From contig CAJYKV010000018.1 in NCBI GenBank assembly GCA_913774955.1, forward strand, positions 1 through 64,000: a stretch of 64,000 bases of DNA, given 5' to 3'. Shown in pieces: positions 50,392 through 59,926 of the stretch; positions within the stretch are counted from its first letter, which is position 1, and every line of letters begins with the position of its first letter. A program made the translations under genes and the position numbers. Source of the stretch: an uncultured Acidovorax sp. GTDB lineage: Bacteria; Pseudomonadota; Gammaproteobacteria; Burkholderiales; Burkholderiaceae_C. The notes beneath the pieces were generated by a model, which saw only the letters and a program-made list of their open reading frames with translations, made no database searches and was not told where the DNA came from.

Positions 50392-51252
50392 TCAGGTGTA
50401 TCGCGTCTCCAGCGCGTCCCATTCCGGCTTGCCCACGAGGCGCTGGCGCTCGGCGAACGGAGTGACCAGACCGACGGCCTCCTGCACTTCCTTCTCGTCG
50501 CGCAGCACCGTCAGCGCCTTCTGCATGCCCGCGACCGCGCCTTGCAGCGCCGCGTTGGCGTAGAGAACGATGCCGAAGCCCAGTTCGCCCAGCTGTTCGG
50601 CATTGAAGATGGGCGTCCGGCCGCCGATCACCATGTTCATGAGCTGCGGCTTCGCGATGCGCTGCGGCAAGGCGCGCACCTCCTCGGGCTGGGTCACGGC
50701 TTCGACGAACAGAATGTCCGCACCGGCCTCGGCGAAACGCTGCGCGCGCTCCACGGCGGCCTCGAAGCCCTGCGTGGCCGCGGCGTCGGTGCGGGCCATG
50801 ATCAGCAGATCGGGATCGCGCCGCGCATCGACGGCAGCCTGAATCTTGCTGACGGCCTCGTCGATGCCGATGACCTCCTTGCCCGAGAAATGGCCGCAGC
50901 GCTTGGGCGCGACCTGGTCTTCGAGCTGGATGCAGTCGGCGCCCGCGCGCTCCAGCGTGCGCACGGTGTGCACCACGTTCAGCGCATTCCCGAAGCCGGT
51001 ATCGGCATCGACAAGCAGCGGCACGTCGACCGCGTCGCGGATGCGGGCGGTGTGGTCCGCGATTTCGGCCAGGCCCATGAAGCCCTGGTCGGGCATGCCG
51101 AACCACATGTTGGTCACGCCGGCGCCCGTGACGTAGATCGCCTGGAAGCCCAGGTCGGCGATGACCCGGGCGGAGAGCGCGTTGAAGGCGCCGGGAACGA
51201 TCAGGCCATTGCGGGCCTCGATCAGCTGCTTGAGTCGTTTGCGGGTGGACAT
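50392..51252 (-). CDS. PrpB-like ICL/PEP-mutase family lyase
   Basis: A 286-residue (beta/alpha)8 enzyme. The nucleophile loop reads QVAPKRCGHF, with the family Cys; Mg-binding parts are VDADTGFGN and QLEDQ. It sits last in a prpC-acnD-prpF operon, where 2-methylisocitrate lyase (PrpB) is expected. However, the KRCGHF sequence with Phe after His, instead of the KRCGHR of classical PrpB, and the C-terminal half look nearer to oxaloacetate decarboxylase or dimethylmalate lyase relatives. It may therefore be a variant methylisocitrate lyase or a related activity. The gap to prpF is 22 bp. Confidence 0.75.
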   Translation of the reverse strand: MSTRKRLKQLIEARNGLIVPGAFNALSARVIADLGFQAIYVTGAGVTNMWFGMPDQGFMGLAEIADHTARIRDAVDVPLLVDADTGFGNALNVVHTVRTLERAGADCIQLEDQVAPKRCGHFSGKEVIGIDEAVSKIQAAVDARRDPDLLIMARTDAAATQGFEAAVERAQRFAEAGADILFVEAVTQPEEVRALPQRIAKPQLMNMVIGGRTPIFNAEQLGELGFGIVLYANAALQGAVAGMQKALTVLRDEKEVQEAVGLVTPFAERQRLVGKPEWDALETRYT

Positions 51253-51274
51253 GCTGTCGTGTGTTCGGCAGGTT

Positions 51275-52471
51275 TCAGAAACTGTCGGCCGGTACGCGCA
51301 CCCAGCCTTCCATCAGCACGCGGGCGCTGCGGCTCATGAGGGCCTTGGACACCGTCCACTGGCCGTTCTCCCGCCGGGCCTCGGCTCCCACGCGCAGCGT
51401 GCCCGAGGGATGGCCGAAGCGGACCGCATTGCGCGTGGCGCCACCGGCAGCCAGGTGGACCAGCGTGCCGGGCACGGCCGCCGCCGCGGCGATGGCCACG
51501 GCTGCCGTGCCCATCATGGCGTGGTGCAGCCGGCCCATGGACAGCGCACGCACCAACAGGTCCACTTCGCCCGCCTGCACGGGCTTGCCGCTGGACGCCA
51601 CGTAATCCGCGGGCGGCGCGACGAAAGCGACCTTCGGCGTGTGCTGGCGTGCCGCGGCCTCGTTCACGTCCTTGATGAGGCCCATCTTCACGGCGCCCCA
51701 GGCGCGGATGCTCTCGAAGCGCGCCAGCGCGGCCTTGTCCTCGTTGATCTCGCCCTGCAACTCCGTGCCGGCGTAGCCGATGTCCTGCGCGTTCAGGAAG
51801 ATCGTGGGGATGCCCGCGTTGATGAGCGTGGCCCGGAAGGTGCCCACGCCCGGCACCTCCAGGTCGTCCACCACGTTGCCGGTCGGGAACATGGCACCGC
51901 CCTCCCCGCTTGCGCCGCCCTCTTCCGCCGGGTCCAGGAATTCGATGGGTACCTCGGACGCCGGGAAGGCCACCCCGTCCAGCTCGAAGTCGCCCGTCTC
52001 CTGTACCTGTCCATGGGCGATGGGCACATGCGCCACGATGGTCTTGCCGATGTTGGCCTGCCAGATCCGCACGGTGCATGTTCCGTTCTCCGGGATGCGC
52101 TCCCGGGCGATCAGCCCGCTCGCGATCGCGAAAGGGCCGACGGCGGCCGACAGGTTGCCGCAATTGCCGCTCCAGTCCACGAAGGCACCGTCGATGGAGA
52201 CCTGCCCGAACAGGTAGTCCAGATCGTGGCCGGACCGCGATGAAGGCGCGAGAATCACGGCCTTGGAGGTGGACGAGGTGGCCCCGCCCATGCCGTCGAT
52301 CTGCTTGCCGTAGGGGTCGGGGCTGCCGATCACGCGCAGCAGCAAGGCGTCGCGGGCTGCGCCGGGCTGCCGGGCGGCCTCGGGCAGGTCCTGCAGGCGA
52401 AAGAACACGCCCTTGCTGGTGCCGCCGCGCATATAGGTGGCGGGAATCCTGATCTGCGGTGCGAAAGCCAT
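51275..52471 (-). CDS. prpF: 2-methylaconitate cis-trans isomerase PrpF
   Basis: A 398-residue protein of the diaminopimelate-epimerase-like fold. The N-terminal IRIPATYMRGGTSKGVFFRLQDLP is a PrpF signature, as are GSPDPYGKQIDGMGGATSSTSKAVI and DWSGNCGNLSAAVGPFAI. It isomerises the product of AcnD so that methylisocitrate can be formed. AGGAG lies inside the end of acnD, and its ATG directly abuts the acnD stop, so the two are translated together. This coupling is typical of the AcnD/PrpF version of the methylcitrate cycle. Confidence 0.95.
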   Translation of the reverse strand: MAFAPQIRIPATYMRGGTSKGVFFRLQDLPEAARQPGAARDALLLRVIGSPDPYGKQIDGMGGATSSTSKAVILAPSSRSGHDLDYLFGQVSIDGAFVDWSGNCGNLSAAVGPFAIASGLIARERIPENGTCTVRIWQANIGKTIVAHVPIAHGQVQETGDFELDGVAFPASEVPIEFLDPAEEGGASGEGGAMFPTGNVVDDLEVPGVGTFRATLINAGIPTIFLNAQDIGYAGTELQGEINEDKAALARFESIRAWGAVKMGLIKDVNEAAARQHTPKVAFVAPPADYVASSGKPVQAGEVDLLVRALSMGRLHHAMMGTAAVAIAAAAAVPGTLVHLAAGGATRNAVRFGHPSGTLRVGAEARRENGQWTVSKALMSRSARVLMEGWVRVPADSF

Positions 52472-55114
52472 CTATGCTCCTGTGGGTGGGTTCGCGAGAA
52501 AGTCCTGCGCGAAGCGCTGCAGCACCCCGCCCGCTTCATACACCGAGGCGTCCTCGGCCGTATCCAGCCTGCAGGTCACGGACACCTGCACAGTCTCGCC
52601 ATTCCTGCGGTGGATGACCAGCGTGAGGGTGGCGCGCGGGCTGCGCTCGCCGGTCACGTCGTAGGTCTCGGTGCCGTCCAGGCCCAGCGTGAGGCGGTTC
52701 ACGCCCGGCCTGAATTCCAGCGGCAGCACGCCCATGCCGATCAGGTTGGTGCGGTGGATACGCTCGAAGCCTTCGGCCACCACCGTCTCCACGCCTGCCA
52801 GGCGCACGCCCTTGGCGGCCCAGTCCCGGCTCGACCCCTGTCCGTAGTCGGCGCCCGCGATGATGATCAGCGGCTGGCGGCGGCTCAGGTAGGTCTCGAT
52901 CGCCTCCCACATCCGCGTGACCTGGCCTTCGGGCTCGATGCGGGCCAGCGAACCCTGCCGGACCCGGCCATCGACGACCGCCATCTCGTTGACGAGCTGC
53001 GGGTTGGCGAAGGTGGCGCGCAGGGCCGTGAGGTGATCGCCTCGGTGCGTGGCATAGGAGTTGAAGTCCTCCTCGGGCAGGCCCATCCGGCGCAGGTACT
53101 CGCCGGCCGCGCTGTCGGGCAGGATGGCGTTCGATGGCGACAGGTGATCCGTCGTGACGTTGTCGGGCAGCAGCGCCAGCGGGCGCATGCCCTTGAGCGT
53201 GCGCGGGAAGGCGGCCAGCGCGCCCACGCCTTCCGTGTCCCAGTACGGCGGGCGGCGGATGTAGGTGGACCGAGGGCGCCAGCCGTACTGCGGCGTTGCC
53301 TTTTCGCCATCGTCCACGCGGACCGCGAACATGGGTGCATAGACGGCGCGGAACTGCCCGGGCTTGACGGCCCGGGCCACGATGGCATCGATTTCCTCGT
53401 CGCCGGGCCAGAGGTCCTTCAGGCGGATGTCATTGCCGTCCACCACCGCGAACACGTCGTTTTCGATGTCGAAGCGCACCGTGCCCGCGATCGCATACGC
53501 GACCACCAGCGGCGGCGAGGCGAGGAACGCCTGCTTCGCACAGGGATGGATGCGGCCGTCGAAGTTGCGGTTGCCCGAGAGCACCGCCGTGGCGTACAGG
53601 TCGCGGTCGATGATCTCCTGCTGGATCCGGGGATCGAGGGCGCCGCTCATGCCGTTGCAGGTGGTGCAGGCGAAGGCGACGATTCCGAAGCCCAGCGCCT
53701 CCAGGTCGCCCAGCAGCCCGGCTTCCTTCAGGTACAGCTCCACGGTTTTCGATCCGGGCGCGAGCGAGGTCTTGACCCAGGGCTTGCGCACCAGGCCCAG
53801 GCGGTTGGCGTTGCGCGCCAGCAGCGCGGCGGCGACCACGTTGCGCGGGTTGCTGGTGTTGGTGCAACTGGTGATGGCCGCGATGATGACAGCACCGTCG
53901 GGCATCCGGCCCTCGGCCTCTTCGGCGCGGGCCCTTCCGAGCTGGCTGGCGCCGGCGATGCCGCGGTCCACCAACGCCGAGGTGGGCAGGCGGCGGTGCG
54001 GGTTCGAGGGACCGGCCATGTTGCGCACGACGGTCGAGAGATCGAAATGCAGCACGCGCTCGTAGTGCACGCTCCGCAGGCTGCCGGCCCAGAGCCCGGC
54101 CGCCCGGGCATAGGTTTCGACCAACCGCACTTGGCGTTCGTCGCGGCCCGTGAGGCGCAGGTAGTCCAGCGTCCGTCCGTCGATGGCGAACAGCGCGGCG
54201 GTGGCTCCGTACTCGGGGCACATGTTGGAGATGGTCGCGCGGTCGCCGACAGGCAGGCTTTCGGCGCCTTCGCCGTGGAATTCGACGTAGGCCCCCACCA
54301 CCTTTTCCCTGCGCAGGAACTCGGTCAGCGCCAGCACGATGTCGGTGGCGGTGATGCCTGGTGGGCGCCGGCCCGTGAGTTCCACGCCCACGATGTCGGG
54401 CAGGCGCATCCAGGCGGCGCGTCCCAGCATGACGTTTTCGGCCTCCAGGCCGCCGACGCCGACGGCGATCACGCCCAGCGCATCGACGTGCGGCGTGTGA
54501 CTGTCGGTGCCCACGCAGGTGTCGGGGAAGGCCACGCCTTCCTCAACGCACACGACCGGCGACATCTTCTCCAGGTTGATCTGGTGCATGATGCCGTTGC
54601 CCGCCGGGATCACCTCGACATTGGCGAAGGCCTTCTTCGTCCACTCGATGAAGTGAAAACGGTCCTCGTTGCGGCGGTCCTCGATCTCGCGGTTCTTGCG
54701 AAAGGCGTCGGGGTCGAAGCCGCCGCACTCCACCGCCAGCGAGTGGTCCACCACCAGTTGCACCGGCACGACCGGGTTCACGGCCGCCGGATCGCCCCCC
54801 TGCCCAGCGATCGCGTCGCGCAGGCCGGCCAGGTCCACCAGCGCGGTCTGGCCCAGGATGTCGTGGCAGACCACGCGCGCCGGGAACCAGGGAAAGTCCA
54901 TGTCCTGCCGGCGTTCGACCAACTGCCGCAGATAGCCGTCCAGCTGCGCGGGATCGGCGCGGCGCACCAGGTTCTCGGCATGCACACGCGCGGTGTAGGG
55001 CAGCCCGTCCCAGGCGCCCGGCCGAAGCGCATCCACGGCTTCGCGCGCGTCGAAATAGTGCAGTTCCGTGCCGGGGAGCGTCTTGCGATGCCGTCTGTTC
55101 ATCATGGGGCGCAT
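52472..55114 (-). CDS. acnD: Fe/S-dependent 2-methylcitrate dehydratase AcnD
   Basis: An 880-residue aconitase-superfamily protein. Near the start is RKTLPGTELHYFDAREAVDA, typical of AcnD. Iron-sulphur cysteines are in AITSCTNTSNP (first Cys) and ACTTCNGMSG (the CxxC pair). Substrate-binding SNMCPEYGAT, GTDSHTPHVDALG and GSSRDWAAKG are intact. It dehydrates 2-methylcitrate, giving an isomer that needs PrpF. ATG 55114 or 55102 may be the start; the latter gives the usual MNxxxRKxLPGT beginning. Four base pairs separate 55114 from the prpC stop. Confidence 0.95.
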   Translation of the reverse strand: MRPMMNRRHRKTLPGTELHYFDAREAVDALRPGAWDGLPYTARVHAENLVRRADPAQLDGYLRQLVERRQDMDFPWFPARVVCHDILGQTALVDLAGLRDAIAGQGGDPAAVNPVVPVQLVVDHSLAVECGGFDPDAFRKNREIEDRRNEDRFHFIEWTKKAFANVEVIPAGNGIMHQINLEKMSPVVCVEEGVAFPDTCVGTDSHTPHVDALGVIAVGVGGLEAENVMLGRAAWMRLPDIVGVELTGRRPPGITATDIVLALTEFLRREKVVGAYVEFHGEGAESLPVGDRATISNMCPEYGATAALFAIDGRTLDYLRLTGRDERQVRLVETYARAAGLWAGSLRSVHYERVLHFDLSTVVRNMAGPSNPHRRLPTSALVDRGIAGASQLGRARAEEAEGRMPDGAVIIAAITSCTNTSNPRNVVAAALLARNANRLGLVRKPWVKTSLAPGSKTVELYLKEAGLLGDLEALGFGIVAFACTTCNGMSGALDPRIQQEIIDRDLYATAVLSGNRNFDGRIHPCAKQAFLASPPLVVAYAIAGTVRFDIENDVFAVVDGNDIRLKDLWPGDEEIDAIVARAVKPGQFRAVYAPMFAVRVDDGEKATPQYGWRPRSTYIRRPPYWDTEGVGALAAFPRTLKGMRPLALLPDNVTTDHLSPSNAILPDSAAGEYLRRMGLPEEDFNSYATHRGDHLTALRATFANPQLVNEMAVVDGRVRQGSLARIEPEGQVTRMWEAIETYLSRRQPLIIIAGADYGQGSSRDWAAKGVRLAGVETVVAEGFERIHRTNLIGMGVLPLEFRPGVNRLTLGLDGTETYDVTGERSPRATLTLVIHRRNGETVQVSVTCRLDTAEDASVYEAGGVLQRFAQDFLANPPTGA

Positions 55115-55118
55115 CTGC

Positions 55119-56288
55119 TCAGCCGCGCTCTTCGATGGGAACGAAGGTACGGTCTTCGGGTCCGGTGTAATGGGCGCTGGGCCGGATGATCTTGTTGTCC
55201 AGCCGCTGCTCGATCACGTGCGCGGCCCAGCCGCTGGTGCGTGCGATCACGAACAGCGGCGTGAACATCGCGGTGGGCACGCCCATCATGTGGTAGCTCA
55301 CAGCGCTGAACCAGTCCAGGTTGGGGAACATTTTCTTCACGTCCCACATGACCGATTCGAGCCGTTCGGCGATGTCGAACATCTTGGTCGATCCGGCCTG
55401 CTGGCTCAGCCGCCGGGCCACGCCCTTGATGACCACGTTGCGCGGGTCGCTCACCGTGTAGACCGGATGGCCGAAGCCGATCACCACTTCCCGGGCCTCG
55501 ACGCGGCGGCGGACATCGGCTTCCGCCTCGTCGGGGTTGTCGTAGCGCTTCTGGATTTCGAAAGCCACCTCGTTGGCCCCGCCGTGTTTGGGACCGCGCA
55601 GCGCGCCGATGGCGCCGGCGATGGCGGAATGCATGTCGCTGCCCGTCCCGGCGATCACGCGGGAGGTGAACGTGGACGCGTTGAACTCGTGCTCGGCATA
55701 CAGGTTGAGCGAAGTGTGCATGGCACGCACCCAGGCTTCGCCGGGCTTCTCGCCGTGCAGCAGGTGCAGGAAATGGCCGCCGATGGAATCGTCCTCCGTC
55801 TCCACCTCGATGCGCCGGCCGTTGTGGGAGAAGTGGTACCAGTACAGCAGCATCGAACCCATCGAGGCCATGAGCCGGTCCGCGATGTCGCGGGCCCCGG
55901 GCAAGGCATGGTCGTCCTTCTCCGGCAGCACGCAGCCCAGCACGGACACCCCTGTGCGCATCACGTCCATGGGATGGGCGGCCGCAGGCAGCGATTCCAG
56001 TGCGCCGACGACCGCGTCGGGCAGGCCGCGCAGGGCACGCAGCCTGGCCTTGTAGGCCTTCAGTTCTGCGCGCGTGGGGAGCGTACCGTGCACCAGCAGG
56101 TGCGCGATCTCCTCGAACTCGCAGACCTCGGCGATGTCCAGGATGTCATAGCCGCGGTAGTGCAGGTCGTTGCCGGTCTTGCCGACGGTGCACAGCGCGG
56201 TGCTGCCGGCCGTGACCCCGGAAAGCGCGACGGATTTCTTGGGCTTGACGGCGGTGGTCGTGCCCGCCTCTGCGGTCGTGGTGTTCAT
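55119..56288 (-). CDS. prpC: 2-methylcitrate synthase
   Basis: A 389-residue citrate-synthase-family protein. Short N-terminal tail, then [33 protein letters not shown], characteristic of PrpC. Catalytic residues are in SHNGRRIE... [12 protein letters not shown] (His), GFGHPVY (His) and SAVSYHMMG with Asp in NLDWFSAV. It condenses propionyl-CoA with oxaloacetate. It is the first gene of the leftward methylcitrate operon, with a TGCGAAT heptamer overlapping the T of its start codon and five more in the intergenic region shared with the regulator. Confidence 0.95.
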   Translation of the reverse strand: MNTTTAEAGTTTAVKPKKSVALSGVTAGSTALCTVGKTGNDLHYRGYDILDIAEVCEFEEIAHLLVHGTLPTRAELKAYKARLRALRGLPDAVVGALESLPAAAHPMDVMRTGVSVLGCVLPEKDDHALPGARDIADRLMASMGSMLLYWYHFSHNGRRIEVETEDDSIGGHFLHLLHGEKPGEAWVRAMHTSLNLYAEHEFNASTFTSRVIAGTGSDMHSAIAGAIGALRGPKHGGANEVAFEIQKRYDNPDEAEADVRRRVEAREVVIGFGHPVYTVSDPRNVVIKGVARRLSQQAGSTKMFDIAERLESVMWDVKKMFPNLDWFSAVSYHMMGVPTAMFTPLFVIARTSGWAAHVIEQRLDNKIIRPSAHYTGPEDRTFVPIEERG

Positions 56289-56416
56289 GCGAATCTCCGG
56301 TTTCGGGTCGATGCGGTTGCCATGATTCGCAATTTACGCAAAATGCATTCCCAAGAATAGGACTGAAAATGCGAATATTTGCGAATGAACCGGGTCGGAC
56401 TGCGAATTCTGCGAAT
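56288..56416. promoter_or_regulatory. Operator repeats between prpC and its regulator
   Basis: Six copies of the heptamer TGCGAAT: direct at 56288-56294, 56370-56376, 56380-56386, 56401-56407 and 56410-56416, and inverted (ATTCGCA) at 56325-56331. Pairs are spaced 9-10 bp, one helical turn. They resemble the TTTGCAAA-type sites of RamB-like regulators and probably mediate control of both divergent genes. Confidence 0.7.
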
Positions 56417-56439
56417 TGGAGCAGTCTGGACGGTATGCG

Positions 56440-57858
56440 ATGAAGAAGACGTTCATGGGCGTGAAGCTGCGCACACTGCGCGCCGAACGCGGGCTGTCGC
56501 AGATCGCACTGGCGCATGCGCTCGGGCTGTCGCCCAGCTACCTGAACCAGCTCGAGCAGAACCAGCGGCCACTGACGGTGTCGGTGCTGCTGAAGATCCA
56601 CCGGACACTCGGCGTCGACATCCAGGCGTTCTCCGAAGACGAAGAAGCGCGGCTCATCGCCGGGCTGCGGCAGGCGCTGGCGGACGCCGCGGAGCCCATC
56701 GCCCTGCCCGAGCTGCAGGAGGTCGCAGCCCAGATGCCGGCCCTGGCCCGGGCCGTGCTGGCGCTGCATCGCCGCCATCTGGAGGCCGTCGAACGCAACG
56801 AGATGCTGTCGCTGCGGTTGGGGGACGGCCGCCCGGACGCCGCCGTGCCCAGCGCCATGCCGTTCGAGGTAGTTCGGGATTTCTTCTTCGCCCACCAGAA
56901 TTACTTCGATGCGCTGGACCGGGCTGCGGAAAGCCTGGCGGGTGAAGCCCGCTCTGAAGGCGGGTGCCTGGCCGATTGGCTGATCCGGCGGCTCGGACAA
57001 CGGGGCGTGCGTGTCGAGCGGGCGGACGACGCTCCGCACAGCAAGCGCAGCTTTTCTCCCGAGCGGCAGATCCTGCAGATCGCAGCCGGCCTGGACGACG
57101 CGCAGCAGGCCTTCCAGCTGGGCACCCAGCTGGCGCTGCTCGAGCATGCGGCCACGATCGACCGGCTGCTGGATCTGCCGCCATTCGCCGGGGATGCCGC
57201 CTCGCGCAAGCTGGCACGCATCGGCCTGGCCAACTACTTCGCGGGCGCGCTCCTGCTTCCCTACGGGACCTTCCTCGCGGCCGCGGAATCGCTGCACTAC
57301 GATATCGAATTGCTGCAGCAGCGCTTCCAGGTCGGCTTCGAGACCGTGTGCCACCGCCTGAGCACCCTGCAGCGCCCCGGCGCGCCCGGTGTACCTTTCT
57401 TCTTCGTCCGGGTGGACCGGGCGGGCAACATCTCCAAGCGCCAGTCGGCCACGCATTTCCACTTCAGCCGCACGGGCGGTACCTGCCCGCTTTGGAACGT
57501 GTACGAGGCGTTCGGCCAGCCCGGGCGCATCCTGGCCCAGCTCTCGGCCATGCCCGACGGGCGCCGCTACCTCTGGATCGCGCGAGCCGTGTCACGCGGG
57601 CAGCGCGGCTACGGCTCGCCGCGCCAGACCTTCTCCATCGGACTCGGCTGCGACATAAGGCATGCGCCGCGCCTCGTGTACGCCAAGGGGCTGGACCTGC
57701 AGGACCCCGCCGCGGCCACGCCGATCGGCATGGGCTGCAAGGTCTGCGAGCGCAACGGCTGCCCCCAGCGGGCATTCCCCTACGTGGGCCGCGCCCTGGA
57801 GGTGGACGAGCACCAGAGCCGGTTCGCGCCCTACGGATTCACGGCCCGCGACAGCTGA
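56440..57858 (+). CDS. ScfR/RamB-type short-chain fatty acid transcriptional regulator
   Basis: A 472-residue protein. XRE helix-turn-helix at residues 8-62 (KLRTLRAERGLSQIALAHALGLSPSYLNQLEQNQRPLTV), middle IrrE/DUF955-like region around 200-330 (LEHAATIDRLL; ARIGLANYFAGALLLPY) and a C-terminal DUF2083-type domain with cysteines (GCKVCERNGCPQRAFPYVGRALEVDEHQSRFAPYGF). Members bind acyl-CoA or related signals and control acetate and propionate genes. It lies divergent from prpC with the TGCGAAT repeats in between. The ATG 56440 follows the last repeat by 23 bp, so it is probably autoregulated. Confidence 0.88.
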   Translation: MKKTFMGVKLRTLRAERGLSQIALAHALGLSPSYLNQLEQNQRPLTVSVLLKIHRTLGVDIQAFSEDEEARLIAGLRQALADAAEPIALPELQEVAAQMPALARAVLALHRRHLEAVERNEMLSLRLGDGRPDAAVPSAMPFEVVRDFFFAHQNYFDALDRAAESLAGEARSEGGCLADWLIRRLGQRGVRVERADDAPHSKRSFSPERQILQIAAGLDDAQQAFQLGTQLALLEHAATIDRLLDLPPFAGDAASRKLARIGLANYFAGALLLPYGTFLAAAESLHYDIELLQQRFQVGFETVCHRLSTLQRPGAPGVPFFFVRVDRAGNISKRQSATHFHFSRTGGTCPLWNVYEAFGQPGRILAQLSAMPDGRRYLWIARAVSRGQRGYGSPRQTFSIGLGCDIRHAPRLVYAKGLDLQDPAAATPIGMGCKVCERNGCPQRAFPYVGRALEVDEHQSRFAPYGFTARDS

Positions 57859-57941
57859 CGTTCGGCGATGCCGGCCGGGGCGCTGAATAGATTCCAGGCG
57901 GGCCCGCCTGCTGTGGATGCCGCTGCCGCTACCATCAGGCC

Positions 57942-58766
57942 ATGTCCACGCCCTCCTCCGCCCCCCTGTCTGCTGCATCCTCGTCCCTGCCAGGCACCGC
58001 CGTCCACTTCGGCCATGCCGACCGCGTCTGCATCGTCACCGGCGGCGCCCAGGGCATCGGCGAGGCCTGCGCCCGCCGCTTCGCCCGCGAGGGCGCGCGG
58101 GTGGTGATCGCCGACGTGGACGACGCGCGCGGCAACGCGCTGGCGGCGGAACTGCCGCAGGCGCTCTACGTGCGCTGCGACGTGGGCGACAAGGCGCAGG
58201 TGGATGCACTGGTGGGGCAGGTGCTGCAGGTGCGTGGCCGCATCGACGTGCTGGTGAACAACGCGGGCATCTTCCGCGCGGCGGATTTCCTCGACATCAC
58301 CGAGGACGACTTCGACGCCGTGCTGCGCGTGAACCTCAAGGGTGCGTTCCTGATGGGCCAGGCGGCCGCACGCGCGATGGCCGCGGCGGGCCGGGGCGCC
58401 ATCGTGAACATGAGCTCGGTGAACGGCGTGCTCACGATTCCGACCATCGCGAGCTACAACGTGAGCAAGGGCGGCATCAACCAGCTCACGCGCGTGATGG
58501 CGCTGTCGCTGGCGGACCGCGGCGTGCGCGTGAACGCGGTCGCGCCCGGCACCATCGCCACCGAGCTCGCGGCCCGGGCGGTGCTCACGAGCGACGATGC
58601 CCGTGCCCGCATCCTGGGGCGCACGCCCATGAAGCGCCTGGGCGAGCCCGCCGAGGTGGCCGACGTGGTCGCCTGGCTCGCGAGCGATGCGGCCAGCTAT
58701 GTGACCGGCGAGATCGTGGTGGTGGATGGGGGGCGGATGACGCTCAACTACACCGTGCCGGTCTAG
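57942..58766 (+). CDS. SDR-family NAD(P)-dependent oxidoreductase
   Basis: A 274-residue classical short-chain dehydrogenase. Nucleotide-binding TGGAQGIGEA at about residue 32, NNAGIF, catalytic Ser in VNMSSVNG, YNVSKGG (Tyr and Lys) and a C-terminal VDGGRMTLNY. The Asp in IADVDDARG after beta2 favours NAD(H). An N-terminal extension of about 20 residues is unusual but short. Substrate unknown. Followed 50 bp later by gloA on the same strand. Confidence 0.92.
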   Translation: MSTPSSAPLSAASSSLPGTAVHFGHADRVCIVTGGAQGIGEACARRFAREGARVVIADVDDARGNALAAELPQALYVRCDVGDKAQVDALVGQVLQVRGRIDVLVNNAGIFRAADFLDITEDDFDAVLRVNLKGAFLMGQAAARAMAAAGRGAIVNMSSVNGVLTIPTIASYNVSKGGINQLTRVMALSLADRGVRVNAVAPGTIATELAARAVLTSDDARARILGRTPMKRLGEPAEVADVVAWLASDAASYVTGEIVVVDGGRMTLNYTVPV

Positions 58767-58816
58767 AGCGCCACCCCGCGTGACGGGTTTTCGATGTGCC
58801 GGCACAATCGGATCCC

Positions 58817-59233
58817 ATGAGATTCCTCCACACGATGCTGCGCGTTGGCAACCTCCAGCGCTCGATTGATTTCTACACCGATGTGCTCGGCATGCAACTG
58901 CTGCGCACCTCCGAGAACCCCGAGTACAAGTACTCGCTGGCGTTCCTGGGCTTCGACGGCGGCAACCCGGGACAGGCCGAGATCGAACTCACCTACAACT
59001 GGGGCACCGAGAGCTACGACATGGGCACGGCCTACGGCCACATCGCCCTCGGCGTGCCGGACGCCTATGCGGCCTGCGAGAAGATCAAGGCCGCGGGCGG
59101 CAACGTGACGCGCGAGGCCGGACCGGTCAAGGGCGGCACGACCGTGATCGCGTTCGTGACGGACCCGGATGGCTACAAGATCGAGCTGATCGAACGCAAG
59201 AGCGACGTGGGGGCGGGCACCGGCCTGCGCTGA
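58817..59233 (+). CDS. gloA: Lactoylglutathione lyase (glyoxalase I)
   Basis: A 138-residue protein of the expected size. [30 protein letters not shown] is the canonical GloA start with metal-binding His5; other ligands are Glu in EIELTYNWG, His in YGHIALGV and Glu in YKIELIE. It isomerises the methylglyoxal-glutathione hemithioacetal in the cytoplasm. The short, loop-lacking form suggests Ni/Co dependence. It may be co-transcribed with the SDR gene. Confidence 0.96.
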   Translation: MRFLHTMLRVGNLQRSIDFYTDVLGMQLLRTSENPEYKYSLAFLGFDGGNPGQAEIELTYNWGTESYDMGTAYGHIALGVPDAYAACEKIKAAGGNVTREAGPVKGGTTVIAFVTDPDGYKIELIERKSDVGAGTGLR

Positions 59234-59369
59234 TGTCGGTACGGATCGCGTCGCTGGGGCCGGTCAGGGATAGCCGCATGCCTGGTTAATCGAAATCTTG
59301 ACGATACAGTCAAATTTAATCAATATTCAGACTATCTAATCGCTTTTGGGCTCTGTCCCGGTTTCTTAA

Positions 59370-59905
59370 ATGCCTGAATGGATCGGTTACCGCTGGCTGG
59401 CCGAGCAGTATGGCGTCGACGCCGTTCAAGCGTTTCGCACGGACAGTGCCATCGGCAAGTCGCGCGCGACTGTCCGTGAGAACGGCTACGTCCATGAACA
59501 ATATCCCCCCGCAGCCCGTCCTGCTGCATCCCTGGCGGGGCACCTTACCTTTGCTCTCAAACATGAGGGCGTTCACCTGGAATTTCTTGCACGGCTGTTC
59601 GATGTCGCCTCGGCCTCCGAGCTGGAGGCCTGGGTCGGCGCGGAGCCCACAGGACAGTATGCCCGCCGCGCCTGCTTCTTCCATGAGTACCTCACGGGGC
59701 GGATGCTCGATTTCCCGGGCGTTGCGGCCGGCAACTATGCAGCGACATTGACCGCATCATCCGCTCGGTGCGAGACAACGGCGGCAAAGTCTCGAACAAG
59801 CTGGCGAAGGAGTTTCCCGCATTGGCCGACGAATCTACCGCGGCCAAACTCTCCGACGCACTGCACGGCGTCTTCCAACCCACACCGGCAGAGGGCGCGC
59901 CATGA
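59370..59905 (+). pseudogene. Fic-family gene with internal deletion
   Basis: The first part (59370 to about 59740) encodes a typical Fic-protein N-terminus (WIGYRWLAEQYGVDAVQAFRTDSAIGKSRAT and following helices). The reading frame then fails, and in another frame 59744-59905 encodes a typical Fic C-terminus (DIDRIIRSVRDNGGKVSNKL...ALHGVFQP) with a proper TGA stop. The catalytic HPFxxGNGR core is missing, so the gene has lost its centre plus frame. An AT-rich 136-bp stretch upstream (59234-59369) would hold its promoter. Family call from end sequences only. Confidence 0.68.
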
Positions 59906-59926
59906 AATGTCGATCGGCGTTTTCTT

